Under the pieces are notes generated by a model. That model was given only the letters and a program-made list of their open reading frames with translations, was not told the origin of the DNA and ran no database searches. A DNA stretch of 30,838 nucleotides from Streptomyces sp. NRRL WC-3742 (GTDB lineage: Bacteria; Actinomycetota; Actinomycetes; Streptomycetales; Streptomycetaceae). This document shows, piece by piece, positions 19,641 through 28,470 of this stretch. The translations under genes were made by a program, and so were the position numbers. Positions within the stretch are counted from its first letter, which is position 1. Every line of letters starts with the position of its first letter. The DNA is taken from NCBI RefSeq assembly GCF_000720635.1, contig NZ_JOCF01000083.1:1-30838 (forward strand), read 5' to 3'.

Positions 19641-19646
19641 AGCGTA
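19641..19646 (-). promoter_or_regulatory. -10 element, leaderless LON-domain gene
   Basis: On the minus strand TACGCT sits 7 nt before GTG 19633, matching TANNNT and the same geometry as at hisD. Confidence 0.5.
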
Positions 19647-19704
19647 GTTCCCCGGAGCCCGGGCGTGTCGCACAGGCCCCGGGGGCACGCGAAAGGGCCG
19701 GGTC

Positions 19705-21279
19705 CTAGCCGCGCTGGAGCATCCTGGTGGCGCCGGTGACGAAGGTGGACGCGAGCAGCCAGCCGACCACGACCAGGCCGGCGGAGAGCCACTGGTCGAT
19801 CCCGCCGGGGTTCCAGGCGCCCTGGTTGAGGTCGACGATCGGCAGCAGCTCGTTGAGGGTGTAGAGCACCGGGTTCCAGTGCGGGCGCTCGTCGGCCTTG
19901 AGGGGTTCCAGCGGGTGGGCGTTGAACCAGAGGCTGCCCAGCGCCCAGGCGAGCAGCAGCCACAGGCCCGCCCGGCCGGGGCGGAAGCCGTAGCCGACCG
20001 TGACGTCCTGGACGAGGCCCCAGACGCGGGCGGGCAGCGACAGGGTGGAGCGGCGGCGGCGCTGCTTGGCGTACAGCACCTCGCGGGCGTCGTCGTCGGC
20101 GCCGTCGCGGCGCAGGGCGGCGGCCAGCTGCTCGTAGGACTCCGGCTGGAACTCCACCGAGGAGCCCTCCAGCCAGGCGATCCGCTCCTGGACGGTGAAC
20201 ATCTCGGCCGGGCGCAGCACCTCGTAGACGAAGCCCGTCAGGCCCAGGTGCCTGCCGCGCGGCCAGGCGGTCGGGGTGTCGACCAGGTCGCCGACGCGGG
20301 CGCGGGAGAGGGAGACGGTGCCGGTCGGGCGCTTGCGGCAGGTGAAGCGCAGCTCGGGGGTGTGGATGCGCCGCAGCGACAGCTCGTCGCCCTCCTCCAG
20401 GTGGAACTCGCCGGAGATCAGGCAGGCGCCCTCGAAGCGGCTGTCGGAGAGGCGGACCCGGCCGTAGGCGCGGAACGGGGTGATCGGCCCGTCCGGCGGG
20501 GCGGTCTCGCCGTAGCCGGAGCCGTAGTAGCTGCGGGAGCCGAACCAGCCGCCGTCCGCGGAGCTGGTGAGGTACACGGTGTGGCCGACGGTGACGCGCA
20601 CGGCGTTGAGGCAGGTGCGGTTCTGCGGGGCGGCGCGCAGCTGGGCGCCGCGCAGCGAGAGCCGGCCGCCTATCCGGGCGGTGCGGATGCTCAGCTCGCC
20701 GTCGACCTCGATGCGTTCGGCCTCGAAGTCCTGGTGGATGGTGATCCCGTCGGCGGAGATCGCCCGGCCGTAGCGGTCGCCGCCGACCTTGGCCAGGTTG
20801 AGCAGCAGGTCGGTGCCGATCTTGGCGTCGGTGAGGCGTATGCCCTCGGGGACGCGGGAGCGGGCGAGGTGGAGGTCCCCGGTGGTGGTCAGTCGGGAGG
20901 CTTCCAGGCGGGGGATCAGGCAGTCGACCAGGCGCAGGGTGCTGGCCTCGGCCTCGGAGACCAGCAGCTTGTGGTCGAAGCGGCAGCTGTACAGCTCCAC
21001 GTAGTGGGCTATCCGGCCGCCGGCGAGGTTGAGCGGGCCGGTGACGAGCAGGCCGTTCATCCGCAGCGAGGCGACGCGGCCGGGGACGGCCTCCGGACCG
21101 GCCAGCAGCAGGTGGGCGAGGACCTCGGCGCGGACGGTGCGCTCGGGGCCCCAGACGGCGTCGCCGAAGGGGTCGTCGGTGTCCGCGTCGCCGAACCTGC
21201 GGTCGAAGACGTTGCCCTGCCGGAACGCCTCCCACAGCTCCCGCTCGGTGTCCGTCCAGTCGTCCGGAACGCTCTGCAC
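19705..21279 (-). CDS. Beta-helix-like protein with C-terminal membrane helices
   Basis: A 524-residue protein starting at GTG 21279 behind GGGGGGAA. Residues about 60-340 consist of short regular strands such as [38 protein letters not shown] and [19 protein letters not shown], a spacing that suggests a right-handed beta-helix similar to pentapeptide-repeat proteins. A basic stretch ([10 protein letters not shown], near 405) is followed by two hydrophobic segments, [14 protein letters not shown] near 440 and [18 protein letters not shown] near the C-terminus. Streptomycete homologues are sometimes labelled membrane-associated oxidoreductase, but I see no cofactor motif. It is divergent from hisD, with about 95 bp between starts. 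Function unknown. Confidence 0.82.
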   Translation of the reverse strand: MQSVPDDWTDTERELWEAFRQGNVFDRRFGDADTDDPFGDAVWGPERTVRAEVLAHLLLAGPEAVPGRVASLRMNGLLVTGPLNLAGGRIAHYVELYSCRFDHKLLVSEAEASTLRLVDCLIPRLEASRLTTTGDLHLARSRVPEGIRLTDAKIGTDLLLNLAKVGGDRYGRAISADGITIHQDFEAERIEVDGELSIRTARIGGRLSLRGAQLRAAPQNRTCLNAVRVTVGHTVYLTSSADGGWFGSRSYYGSGYGETAPPDGPITPFRAYGRVRLSDSRFEGACLISGEFHLEEGDELSLRRIHTPELRFTCRKRPTGTVSLSRARVGDLVDTPTAWPRGRHLGLTGFVYEVLRPAEMFTVQERIAWLEGSSVEFQPESYEQLAAALRRDGADDDAREVLYAKQRRRRSTLSLPARVWGLVQDVTVGYGFRPGRAGLWLLLAWALGSLWFNAHPLEPLKADERPHWNPVLYTLNELLPIVDLNQGAWNPGGIDQWLSAGLVVVGWLLASTFVTGATRMLQRG

Positions 21280-21360
21280 TGAGATTCCCCCCGCCCCCTT
21301 GTTGTCTCGCCCTTCGTATCACGGACTGAAATGCGGCGACCAGCGGTTCCGGCCACTCCT

Positions 21361-21366
21361 TACACT
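21361..21366 (+). promoter_or_regulatory. -10 element of the his operon, leaderless
   Basis: TACACT lies 7 nt before the hisD start codon GTG 21374, and no ribosome-binding site is present, so transcription would begin at the start codon. I find no clear -35 and no attenuator-like leader peptide rich in His codons between here and hisD. Confidence 0.55.
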
Positions 21367-21373
21367 GGGTGGC

Positions 21374-22699
21374 GTGATCTCTCGAATCGACCTCCGCGGC
21401 TCGCTCGACGACCCGCGTGACCTGCTGCCCCGTGCCGAGTTCGACGTGGCGGCCGCCCTGGAGAAGGTGCGGCCGATCGCCGAGGACGTACGCCATCGCG
21501 GGGTCGCGGCGCTGATCGAGATCACCGAGCGGTTCGACGGGGTGCGGCTGGAGTCCACCCGGGTGCCGGCGGAGCAGCTGGCCGAGGCGCTGGAGACGCT
21601 GGACCCGAAGGTGCGGGCCGCCCTGGAGGAGTCGATCCGCCGGGCGCGCGCCGTGCACTCCGACCAGCGCCGCACCGGGCACACCACGCAGGTGGTGCCG
21701 GGCGGGACGGTCACCCAGCGGTGGGTGCCCGTCGAGCGGGTCGGCCTGTACGTGCCGGGCGGGCTCGCCGTCTACCCGTCCTCCGTGGTGATGAACGTGG
21801 TGCCGGCCCAGGAGGCGGGCGTGCCCGGCATCGCCGTGACCTCGCCGCCGCAGAAGGCCCCTTTTAACAGTGATTGGGGCGGGGGCCGGGTCCACCCCGC
21901 GATCCTGGCGGCCTGCGCGCTGCTCGGCGTGGACGAGGTGTACTCCGTCGGCGGCGCCCAGGCCGTGGCGATGTTCGCCCTGGGCACCGAGGAGTGCAAG
22001 CCGGTGAACGTGGTCACCGGCCCCGGCAACATCTACGTGGCCGCCGCCAAGCGCTACTTCGCGGGCCGGATCGGCATCGACTCCGAGGCCGGGCCGACGG
22101 AGATCGCCGTCCTCGCGGACGACAGCGCGCTGGCCTCCGACGTGGCCGCCGACCTGATCAGCCAGGCCGAGCACGGCCCGACCTCCGGCTCGGTGCTGGT
22201 CACCGACTCCCCGGCGCTGGCCGAGGCGGTGGAGGCCGAGCTCGCCGTGCAGGTCGCCCGGACCAAGCACAGTGAGCGCGTCGCCGAGGCGCTGGGCGGC
22301 CGGCAGTCCGGCATCATCCTGGTCGACGACCTGGACCAGGGCCTCGCCGTCGTCAACGCGTACGCGGCCGAGCACCTGGAGATCCAGACCCGCGACCCGC
22401 ACGCCGTGGCCGCCCGGGTGGTCAACGCCGGCGCGATCTTCATCGGCCGCTGGACGCCCGTCTCGCTGGGCGACTACGCGGCCGGCTCCAACCACGTGCT
22501 GCCCACCGGCGGCTGCGCCTGCCACTCCTCCGGGCTGTCGGTGCAGACCTACCTGCGCAGCGTGCAGGTCGTCGAGTACGACCGCGAGGCGCTGGCGGAC
22601 GTCGCCGCGCACGTGGTCAACCTGGCCAACGCCGAGGACCTGCCCGGGCACGGGGACGCCATCAAGGCCCGCTTCGATTGGACGGTTCCCGGCTCGTGA
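21374..22699 (+). CDS. hisD: Histidinol dehydrogenase
   Basis: A 441-residue zinc enzyme that oxidises L-histidinol to histidine in two NAD-dependent steps, the last steps of the pathway. Family blocks are [65 protein letters not shown] and [19 protein letters not shown]. The GTG at 21374 ([10 protein letters not shown]) gives the usual family length. One oddity is an AT-rich patch at 21862-21876 coding PFNSDW after SPPQKA, where the homologues I recall have a short segment ahead of the conserved [16 protein letters not shown] block. This looks like a small insertion that keeps the frame. First gene of the his operon; its stop overlaps hisC (GTGA). Confidence 0.98.
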   Translation: MISRIDLRGSLDDPRDLLPRAEFDVAAALEKVRPIAEDVRHRGVAALIEITERFDGVRLESTRVPAEQLAEALETLDPKVRAALEESIRRARAVHSDQRRTGHTTQVVPGGTVTQRWVPVERVGLYVPGGLAVYPSSVVMNVVPAQEAGVPGIAVTSPPQKAPFNSDWGGGRVHPAILAACALLGVDEVYSVGGAQAVAMFALGTEECKPVNVVTGPGNIYVAAAKRYFAGRIGIDSEAGPTEIAVLADDSALASDVAADLISQAEHGPTSGSVLVTDSPALAEAVEAELAVQVARTKHSERVAEALGGRQSGIILVDDLDQGLAVVNAYAAEHLEIQTRDPHAVAARVVNAGAIFIGRWTPVSLGDYAAGSNHVLPTGGCACHSSGLSVQTYLRSVQVVEYDREALADVAAHVVNLANAEDLPGHGDAIKARFDWTVPGS

Positions 22700-23814
22700 G
22701 TACCGAGACGCGTAAGACCCGCATCGACGACCTCCCCATCCGGGACGAGCTGCGGGGCCAGTCCCCGTACGGCGCACCGCAGTTGGACGTGCCCGTGCAG
22801 CTCAACACCAACGAGAACCCCTACCCGCTGCCCGAGGAGCTCGTCGCCCGCATCGCCGAGCGCGTCGCCGAGGCCGCCCGGGGGCTCAACCGCTACCCCG
22901 ACCGGGACGCGGTCGAGCTGCGCGAGGGCCTCGCCGCGTACCTGACCCGCACCACCGGCTTCGCCGTCGCCCGCGAGCAGGTCTGGGCCGCCAACGGCTC
23001 CAACGAGGTCCTGCAGCAGCTGCTCCAGACCTTCGGCGGGCCCGGCCGCAGCGCGCTCGGCTTCGAGCCCTCGTACTCGATGCACGCGCTGATCTCCCGG
23101 GGCACCGGCACCGAGTGGATCTCCGGGCCGCGCAACGAGGACTTCACGATCGACGTGGAGGCCGCCGAGGCGGCGATCGCCGAGCGGAAGCCCGATGTGG
23201 TGTTCATCTGCTCGCCGAACAATCCGACCGGCACGGCCGTCGAGGCGGAGACCGTCCTGCGGCTGTACGAGGCGGCGCAGGCCGCCCGGCCCAGCCTGGT
23301 CGTCGTCGACGAGGCGTACGTCGAGTTCTCGCACCGCGCCTCGCTGCTGCCGCTGATCGAGGGCCGCCCCAACCTGGTCGTCAGCCGCACCATGTCCAAG
23401 GCGTTCGGCGCCGCCGGGCTGCGCCTGGGCTACCTCGCCGCCGACGCCGCCGTGGTGGACGCCGTCCAGCTGGTGCGCCTGCCGTACCACCTGTCCGCCG
23501 TCACCCAGGCCACCGCGCTGGCCTGCCTGGAGCACACCGACACCCTCCTCGGGTACGTCGGCCGGCTCAAGGAGGAGCGCGACCGGCTGGTGGACGCGCT
23601 GCGGGGGATGGGCCTGGAGGTCACCGACTCGGACGCCAACTTCGTCCAGTTCGGCCGCTTCACCGACACCCACGCCGTCTGGCAGGCGATCCTCGACCAG
23701 GGCGTCCTCGTCCGGGACAACGGCGTCCCCGGGTGGCTGCGCGTCACCGCGGGCACGCCCGCCGAGAACGACGCCTTCCTGGACGCCGTCCGCAATGCGA
23801 TCAAGGAGCTGTAA
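22696..23814 (+). CDS. hisC: Histidinol-phosphate aminotransferase
   Basis: A 372-residue PLP-dependent fold-type I aminotransferase that converts imidazole acetol phosphate and glutamate to histidinol phosphate. Visible are [13 protein letters not shown] near residue 36, the phosphate-site [12 protein letters not shown] near 100, [11 protein letters not shown] near 173, and the Schiff-base Lys235 in SRTMSKAFG with the downstream LRLGYL. The start GTG 22696 overlaps the hisD stop, so translation is coupled. The AAGGAG near its 3' end is the ribosome-binding site for hisB. Confidence 0.97.
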   Translation: MSTETRKTRIDDLPIRDELRGQSPYGAPQLDVPVQLNTNENPYPLPEELVARIAERVAEAARGLNRYPDRDAVELREGLAAYLTRTTGFAVAREQVWAANGSNEVLQQLLQTFGGPGRSALGFEPSYSMHALISRGTGTEWISGPRNEDFTIDVEAAEAAIAERKPDVVFICSPNNPTGTAVEAETVLRLYEAAQAARPSLVVVDEAYVEFSHRASLLPLIEGRPNLVVSRTMSKAFGAAGLRLGYLAADAAVVDAVQLVRLPYHLSAVTQATALACLEHTDTLLGYVGRLKEERDRLVDALRGMGLEVTDSDANFVQFGRFTDTHAVWQAILDQGVLVRDNGVPGWLRVTAGTPAENDAFLDAVRNAIKEL

Positions 23815-23820
23815 CCCCGT

Positions 23821-24423
23821 ATGTCCCCCCTGTCACGCATCGGACGCGTCGAGCGCACCACCAAGGAGACCTCCGTCCTCGTCGAGATCAACCTCGACGG
23901 CACCGGCCGGACCGACATCTCCACCGGCGTCGGCTTCTACGACCACATGCTCGACCAGCTCGGCCGCCACGGTCTGTTCGACCTCACCGTCAAGACCGAC
24001 GGCGACCTGCACATCGACACCCACCACACCATCGAGGACACCGCCCTCGCCCTCGGCGCCGCCTTCAAGCAGGCCCTCGGTGACAAGGTCGGCATCTACC
24101 GCTTCGGCAACTGCACGGTGCCGCTGGACGAGTCCCTCGCCCAGGTCACCGTCGACCTCTCCGGCCGCCCGTACCTGGTGCACACCGAGCCCGAGGGCAT
24201 CGCCCCGATGATCGGCTCGTACGACACCACGATGACCCGGCACATCCTGGAGTCCTTCGTCGCCCAGGCGCAGATCGCCCTGCACGTCCACGTGCCCTAC
24301 GGACGCAACGCGCACCACATCGTCGAGTGCCAGTTCAAGGCGCTCGCCCGGGCGCTGCGCTACGCCGCCGAACGCGACCCCCGCGCGGCCGGCATCCTCC
24401 CCTCGACCAAGGGTGCGCTGTGA
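23821..24423 (+). CDS. hisB: Imidazoleglycerol-phosphate dehydratase
   Basis: A 200-residue monofunctional dehydratase that turns imidazoleglycerol phosphate into imidazole acetol phosphate. It shows GVGFYDHMLDQLGRHG, the metal-binding HHTIEDTALALG and NAHHIVECQFKALARAL motifs, and DESLAQVTVDLSGR. There is no phosphatase domain, as is normal outside enterobacteria. The ATG at 23821 lies 6 nt after hisC with AAGGAG within the hisC end. Its stop overlaps the GTG of the next small gene. Confidence 0.97.
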   Translation: MSPLSRIGRVERTTKETSVLVEINLDGTGRTDISTGVGFYDHMLDQLGRHGLFDLTVKTDGDLHIDTHHTIEDTALALGAAFKQALGDKVGIYRFGNCTVPLDESLAQVTVDLSGRPYLVHTEPEGIAPMIGSYDTTMTRHILESFVAQAQIALHVHVPYGRNAHHIVECQFKALARALRYAAERDPRAAGILPSTKGAL

Positions 24424-24572
24424 ACAACACCGCGATGATCCTCATCTTCGTCGGCCTCTTCCTGGCCGGCGGGGTGATCTCCTTCTGGAAGCAGAAGATC
24501 CCCAAGGGGGTCATCCTGGTACTCGCCTTCGGCTCCGCGATGTGCCTGGCCTCGGGCCTGCTGCGCCTGTAG
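24420..24572 (+). CDS. 50-residue membrane protein within the his operon
   Basis: The frame starts at GTG 24420 in the hisB stop (GTGA overlap). It codes two hydrophobic helices, [18 protein letters not shown] and [19 protein letters not shown], separated by a short basic turn (KQKIPK). Positive residues in the turn suggest a hairpin with the loop inside the cell. No catalytic motif is present, and it has no known role in histidine synthesis. I recall a similar small gene at this position in other streptomycetes, but that is memory and not checked here. The overlap and two well-formed helices support a real protein. Confidence 0.75.
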   Translation: MNNTAMILIFVGLFLAGGVISFWKQKIPKGVILVLAFGSAMCLASGLLRL

Positions 24573-24580
24573 CGCCGGCC

Positions 24581-24616
24581 GTGGCCCTGCCCGTAGCCCT
24601 GCCCGTAGCCCTGCTG
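24581..24616 (+). repeat. 12-bp tandem repeats between the small membrane gene and hisH
   Basis: Three units GTGGCCCTGCCC, GTAGCCCTGCCC, GTAGCCCTGCTG in a row. They are followed by two imperfect copies of CTGTAGAGA(GA)CTGG up to 24640, directly before hisH. This 79-nt spacer is the largest inside the operon. The array could be slippage or an RNA feature. Confidence 0.7.
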
Positions 24617-24651
24617 TAGAGACTGGCTGTAGAGAGACTGGACACCTGAAC

Positions 24652-25287
24652 ATGGGCAAGAACGTCGTCGTCCTCGACTACGGCTCCGGCAACCTCCGCT
24701 CCGCGCAGCGAGCCCTGGAGCGGACCGGGGCGAACGTCACCGTCAGCTCCGACTACGACACCGCGATGGCCGCGGACGGCCTGCTCGTCCCCGGCGTCGG
24801 CGCCTTCGAGGCGTGCATGCGCGGCCTCAAGTCGGTGCGCGGGGACTGGATCATCGACCGCCGGCTCGCCGGAGGCCGCCCGGTCATGGGCATCTGCGTC
24901 GGCATGCAGATCCTCTTCGAGAAGGGCGTCGAGCACGGCGTCGAGACGCCCGGCTGCGACGAGTGGCCCGGCACCGTCGAGCCGCTGGACGCCCCCGTCG
25001 TGCCGCACATGGGCTGGAACACCGTGGACGCGCCCGAGGGCACCCGCATGTTCGCGGGCCTCGACGCGGACACCCGCTTCTACTTCGTGCACTCCTACGG
25101 CGTGCGGCACTGGGAGCTCGAGGTCCACAGCGCGCGGATCAACCCGCCGCTGGTCACCTGGGCCACGCACGGGCAGCCGTTCGTCGCCGCCGTCGAGAAC
25201 GGCCCGCTGTGGGCCACCCAGTTCCACCCCGAGAAGTCCGGCGACGCCGGCGCCGCCCTGCTGACCAACTGGGTCGACACCCTCTGA
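24652..25287 (+). CDS. hisH: Imidazole glycerol phosphate synthase, glutaminase subunit
   Basis: A 211-residue class I glutamine amidotransferase that supplies ammonia to HisF. The triad is visible: the nucleophile Cys82 in [13 protein letters not shown], and His192 and Glu194 in [20 protein letters not shown] is the oxyanion-side segment. The ATG at 24652 is preceded by a repeat-rich spacer and no strong ribosome-binding site. HisF lies three genes downstream, with hisA and a RidA-like gene between, the usual actinobacterial order. Confidence 0.97.
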   Translation: MGKNVVVLDYGSGNLRSAQRALERTGANVTVSSDYDTAMAADGLLVPGVGAFEACMRGLKSVRGDWIIDRRLAGGRPVMGICVGMQILFEKGVEHGVETPGCDEWPGTVEPLDAPVVPHMGWNTVDAPEGTRMFAGLDADTRFYFVHSYGVRHWELEVHSARINPPLVTWATHGQPFVAAVENGPLWATQFHPEKSGDAGAALLTNWVDTL

Positions 25288-25316
25288 CCTCCTGCCTCCT
25301 GAGAGTTGTGTAACTG

Positions 25317-26042
25317 ATGAGCCGTCTTGAGCTGCTGCCCGCCGTCGACGTCCGCGACGGCCAGGCCGTCCGCCTGGTCAAGGGCGCCTCGGGCACCGAG
25401 ACCTCCTTCGGCGAGCCGCTCGCCGCCGCCCTCGCCTGGCAGAACGCCGGCGCCGAGTGGCTGCACCTCGTCGACCTGGACGCCGCCTTCGGTACCGGCT
25501 CCAACTACGAGATGCTGCGCGACGTCACCGCCGCGCTGGACATCAAGGTCGAACTGTCCGGCGGTATCCGCGACGACGAGTCCCTCGCCCGCGCCCTCGC
25601 CACCGGCTGCACCCGCGTCAACCTCGGCACCGCCGCCCTGGAGGCCCCCGAGTGGGTCGCCAAGGCCATCGCCGAGCACGGCGACAAGATCGCCGTCGGC
25701 CTGGACGTCGTCGGCACCACCCTGCGCGGCCGCGGCTGGACCCGCGACGGCGGCCAGCTCTTCGACGTGCTGGCCCGCCTGGACGCCGAGGGCTGCGCCC
25801 GCTACGTCGTCACCGACGTCAACCGGGACGGCACCCTGACCGGCCCCAACCTCCAGCTGCTGCGCGACGTCTGCGCCGCCACCGACCGCCCGGTCGTCGC
25901 CTCCGGCGGCGTCTCCTCCCTGGACGACCTGCGCGCCATCGCCGGCCTGGTCGGCGTGGGAGTCGAGGGCGCCATCGTCGGCAAGGCACTCTACGAGCAG
26001 AAGTTCACGCTGGAAGAGGCGCTGGAGGCGGTCTCGGAATGA
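25317..26042 (+). CDS. priA: PriA (HisA), phosphoribosyl isomerase
   Basis: A 241-residue (beta/alpha)8 isomerase. It carries the catalytic Asp11 ([18 protein letters not shown]) and Asp130 ([15 protein letters not shown]) and the phosphate-site [13 protein letters not shown] and [11 protein letters not shown]. In actinomycetes without a separate trpF this enzyme (PriA) serves both histidine (ProFAR isomerisation) and tryptophan (PRA isomerisation) synthesis. The GTTLRGRGW segment with its basic residues is the loop I associate with dual use, but the call of bifunctionality is by lineage and not by tested residues. The ATG at 25317 has a weak site. Its stop overlaps the ATG of the RidA-like gene. 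Confidence 0.94.
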   Translation: MSRLELLPAVDVRDGQAVRLVKGASGTETSFGEPLAAALAWQNAGAEWLHLVDLDAAFGTGSNYEMLRDVTAALDIKVELSGGIRDDESLARALATGCTRVNLGTAALEAPEWVAKAIAEHGDKIAVGLDVVGTTLRGRGWTRDGGQLFDVLARLDAEGCARYVVTDVNRDGTLTGPNLQLLRDVCAATDRPVVASGGVSSLDDLRAIAGLVGVGVEGAIVGKALYEQKFTLEEALEAVSE

Positions 26043-26473
26043 CGGAACGTCAGGTTGTGCGCGGCCGGGTCGGCGGATCCTCCTCCCTGGAGAAGGAGAT
26101 CGGCTCGGTGCAGGCGATCGCCGTGGGCGACCAGGTGTTCGTGGGCGGCGCCCGTCCGGTCGTGGGGGAGACCCTCTACGGCGAGGGCGACCCGTACGAG
26201 CAGGCCCGGGTGGCGTTCGGCATCGGGCTCGAGGCCCTGGCCGCGTACGGCCTGACCGCGGACGACGTCGTCCGCACCCGGATGTACCTCACCCACGCCC
26301 GGGACCTGGACGCGGTGGGCCGCGCCCACCGGGAGCTCTTCGGCGAGGTGAACCCCGTCGCCACCCTGCTGGTGGTGCAGGGGCTGCCCGACGCCCGGGT
26401 GCTGGTGCAGATCGAACTCGACGCCCACCGCGCCGGGTTGGCGCACTCCCTGGAATCGCTGGAAGGTTCGTAG
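26039..26473 (+). CDS. RidA/YjgF-family protein
   Basis: A 144-residue protein with the RidA fold: [13 protein letters not shown] in the N-terminal strand region, [15 protein letters not shown] in the middle and [13 protein letters not shown] at the end. Classical RidA hydrolyses reactive enamines/imines using an Arg that precedes the V-LP segment. Here the matching place reads [13 protein letters not shown], so by eye that Arg is replaced and typical deaminase activity is doubtful. It starts at ATG 26039 inside the priA stop, and hisF begins two nt after its stop, so it is firmly in the operon. Its role in histidine synthesis is unknown. Confidence 0.9.
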   Translation: MTERQVVRGRVGGSSSLEKEIGSVQAIAVGDQVFVGGARPVVGETLYGEGDPYEQARVAFGIGLEALAAYGLTADDVVRTRMYLTHARDLDAVGRAHRELFGEVNPVATLLVVQGLPDARVLVQIELDAHRAGLAHSLESLEGS

Positions 26474-26475
26474 TC

Positions 26476-27246
26476 GTGACCCTCGCCGTACGTGTCATCC
26501 CCTGCCTGGACGTGGACGCCGGGCGGGTGGTCAAGGGCGTCAACTTCCAGAACCTGCGCGACGCCGGGGACCCGGTCGAGATGGCCAAGCTCTACGACGC
26601 CGAGGGCGCCGACGAGTTGACCTTCCTCGACATCACCGCCTCCTCCGGCGACCGCGAGACCACGTACGACGTGGTCCGCCGAACCGCCGAGCAGGTGTTC
26701 ATCCCGCTGACCGTCGGGGGCGGCATCCGCGCCGTCGAGGACGTCAACAAGCTGCTGCGGGCCGGCGCCGACAAGGTCGGGGTCAACACCGCGGCCATCG
26801 CCCGGCCGGAGCTGATCCGCGAGATCGCCAAGCGCTTCGGACGGCAGGTCCTGGTGCTGTCGGTGGACGCCCGGCGCTGCCCGCCCGGTACGGAGACCGC
26901 CTCGGGCTACGAGGTGACCACGCACGGCGGGCGCCAGGGCACCGGGCTGGACGCCGTCGAATGGGCGGGCCGCGCCGCCGAGTTGGGCGCGGGCGAGATC
27001 CTGCTCAACTCCATGGACGCGGACGGCACCAAGGACGGCTACGACCTGGACATGATCCGGGCCGTCCGCAAGGCCGTCTCCGTGCCGGTCATCGCCTCCG
27101 GCGGGGCGGGCAAGCTCGCGGACTTCGCCCCGGCCGTCGTGGCGGGGGCGGACGCGGTGCTCGCGGCCAGCGTCTTCCACTTCGGGGACCTGCGCATCGG
27201 CGAGGTCAAGGGCGCGCTGCGGGAGGCCGGGCACCCGGTGCGGTGA
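26476..27246 (+). CDS. hisF: Imidazole glycerol phosphate synthase, cyclase subunit
   Basis: A 256-residue TIM-barrel enzyme that, with ammonia from HisH, turns PRFAR into imidazole glycerol phosphate and AICAR. Catalytic Asp12 ([17 protein letters not shown]) and Asp131 (LSVDARR) are present, as are the phosphate sites PLTVGGGIR and VIASGGAGK. The GTG at 26476 begins [12 protein letters not shown] and lies 2 nt after the RidA-like gene. It closes the his operon and is followed by a strong hairpin; no hisI or hisE gene follows within the window. Confidence 0.98.
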   Translation: MTLAVRVIPCLDVDAGRVVKGVNFQNLRDAGDPVEMAKLYDAEGADELTFLDITASSGDRETTYDVVRRTAEQVFIPLTVGGGIRAVEDVNKLLRAGADKVGVNTAAIARPELIREIAKRFGRQVLVLSVDARRCPPGTETASGYEVTTHGGRQGTGLDAVEWAGRAAELGAGEILLNSMDADGTKDGYDLDMIRAVRKAVSVPVIASGGAGKLADFAPAVVAGADAVLAASVFHFGDLRIGEVKGALREAGHPVR

Positions 27247-27259
27247 CGTCCTCCTGACG

Positions 27260-27287
27260 GGGCCCGCCGGTTGTCGCCGGCGGGCCC
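27260..27287. terminator. Bidirectional terminator between hisF and VOC gene
   Basis: A perfect 11-bp stem, GGGCCCGCCGG (27260-27270) with CCGGCGGGCCC (27277-27287), and a 6-nt loop TTGTCG. It lies 13 nt after hisF and 27 nt after the convergent VOC gene, so it can serve both. Confidence 0.8.
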
Positions 27288-27314
27288 TCCTGCTCTTCTG
27301 CTGCCGGGGCTCGC

Positions 27315-28091
27315 CTACTGCCGGGGCTCGCCCTTGATCAGGGCGAAGGGCGCGCCGTTCGGGTCCGCCAGCCAGGCGAGGCGGCCCACGTTCTCCACGT
27401 CCGAGGCGGGCATCAGCACCGAGCCGCCGGCCGCCGTCGCCTTGGCGATCGTCGCGTCCACGTCGGCGGCGGCGAAGTACGGCGTCCAGGCGGAGGGCTG
27501 CTCGGGGGACATCGTCGGGGCGATGCCGCCGAAGCTCGTCTGCTCCTGGTCGCCCTGCGAGGTGGAGACCACCCGATAGCTCATGCCCGGGGACGGCTCG
27601 AAGTGCTCCACCCGCCAGCTGAACAGCCGCTGGTAGAAGGAGAATGCGCCGTCCTGGTCGGCGGTGTGCAGCTCGGCCCAGACGAGGGTGTCGTCCTCGG
27701 ACACCACGTCCAGGCCCTTGGTGTTGCCCGCCTGCCAGATCGCGAACTCGGCGCCCTGCGGGTCGGTCAGCGCCGCGAAGCGGCCCTCCTGCATCACGTC
27801 CATCACGGGGACGCGTACCTTGGCGCCGGCCTGCTCGGCGGCCTTGACGGTGGCGTCCGCGTCCGCCGTCTGGAAGTACGTCGTCCAGGCGGAGCGGGCG
27901 TCCGCGTCCAGGTGGCCGAGCGCGCCGACGCGCTTGCCGTTCAGCAGGAAGAACCCGTAGCCCCCGGCCTCCGGCACCTCCTGGAACGTCCAGCCGAAGA
28001 CGGCGTTGTAGAAGGCGGCGGTGGCGGGGATGTCCGGGCTGCCCAGGTCGATCCAGCACGGGGAGCCGATGGGGAAGTCGGTGGTGATCAC
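27315..28091 (-). CDS. Two-domain VOC (glyoxalase-fold) protein
   Basis: A 258-residue protein with two vicinal-oxygen-chelate modules of about 120 residues each: WIDLGSPDIPATAAFYNAVFGW followed by FFLLNGKRVGAL in the first, and WAELHTADQDGAFSFYQRLFSW followed by WLADPNGAPFALIKG in the second. Such proteins bind a metal or a small hydrophobic ligand and include glyoxalases, dioxygenases and antibiotic-binding proteins. The best start is GTG 28091 (VITTDFPIG) with GAAGGG upstream. The longer frame to 28406 would prepend a Cys/Trp- and Pro-rich stretch unlike any VOC protein. A substrate cannot be named. Confidence 0.88.
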   Translation of the reverse strand: MITTDFPIGSPCWIDLGSPDIPATAAFYNAVFGWTFQEVPEAGGYGFFLLNGKRVGALGHLDADARSAWTTYFQTADADATVKAAEQAGAKVRVPVMDVMQEGRFAALTDPQGAEFAIWQAGNTKGLDVVSEDDTLVWAELHTADQDGAFSFYQRLFSWRVEHFEPSPGMSYRVVSTSQGDQEQTSFGGIAPTMSPEQPSAWTPYFAAADVDATIAKATAAGGSVLMPASDVENVGRLAWLADPNGAPFALIKGEPRQ

Positions 28092-28149
28092 GATGCTGCG
28101 CCCTTCGAAGGGGTCGATGCGGCCACCGCCGAGTCTGCACCCGCCCACT

Positions 28150-28416
28150 GACATCCGCAGCCGGGCCGGGCGCCCGGGGGACGGGCCCGTGTCCGGGGGC
28201 AGGCCCGGGTTCGGGGGCGGGCCGCTGCTGGACGCCCTGGTCACCCCTGGCGGCCACGCGCCGGAGACGCTCACCCCGCGCCCGCGCGGCTGCCGGCCCG
28301 GCGTCCGGGACGAGCTGTCGCTGCTGGCCGCCGCACCCCCCGACCACGGTGCCCAGGTGCAGCTGTGGCAGAAGAACTTCCAGTCCCAGCAGTGGTGGCA
28401 GGTCACCGGCGCCTGA
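28150..28416 (+). pseudogene. Possible remnant of a ricin-type lectin domain
   Basis: A frame ending at the TGA 28414-28416 codes near its C-terminus GAQVQLWQKNFQSQQWWQVTG, split for analysis as QVQLW and SQQWWQV. This resembles the QLW and QxW steps of ricin B-type beta-trefoil repeats. The upstream part of the frame is Pro/Gly/Arg-rich and has no clear start; it runs into the 5' end of the divergent VOC gene. It is most likely a decayed C-terminal fragment, or less likely chance. The left edge is approximate. Confidence 0.3.
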
Positions 28417-28433
28417 CGGCCCCCTGCCCCGAA

Positions 28434-28464
28434 GCCGCCGCCGGTGCGGGTCGCCGGCGGCGGC
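28434..28464 (-). terminator. Hairpin after damage-control phosphatase gene
   Basis: GCCGCCGCCGG (28434-28444) pairs with CCGGCGGCGGC (28454-28464) over a 9-nt loop, 6 nt past the stop of the minus-strand gene. It also follows the plus-strand lectin-like remnant by 17 nt. Confidence 0.7.
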
Positions 28465-28470
28465 GCCCCC

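Noticed and set aside
19634..22777. Upstream extension of the LON-domain gene frame through hisD and the beta-helix gene
   Set aside because: The real start GTG 19633 has a -10-like element and the family start; the extension overlaps other well-supported genes.
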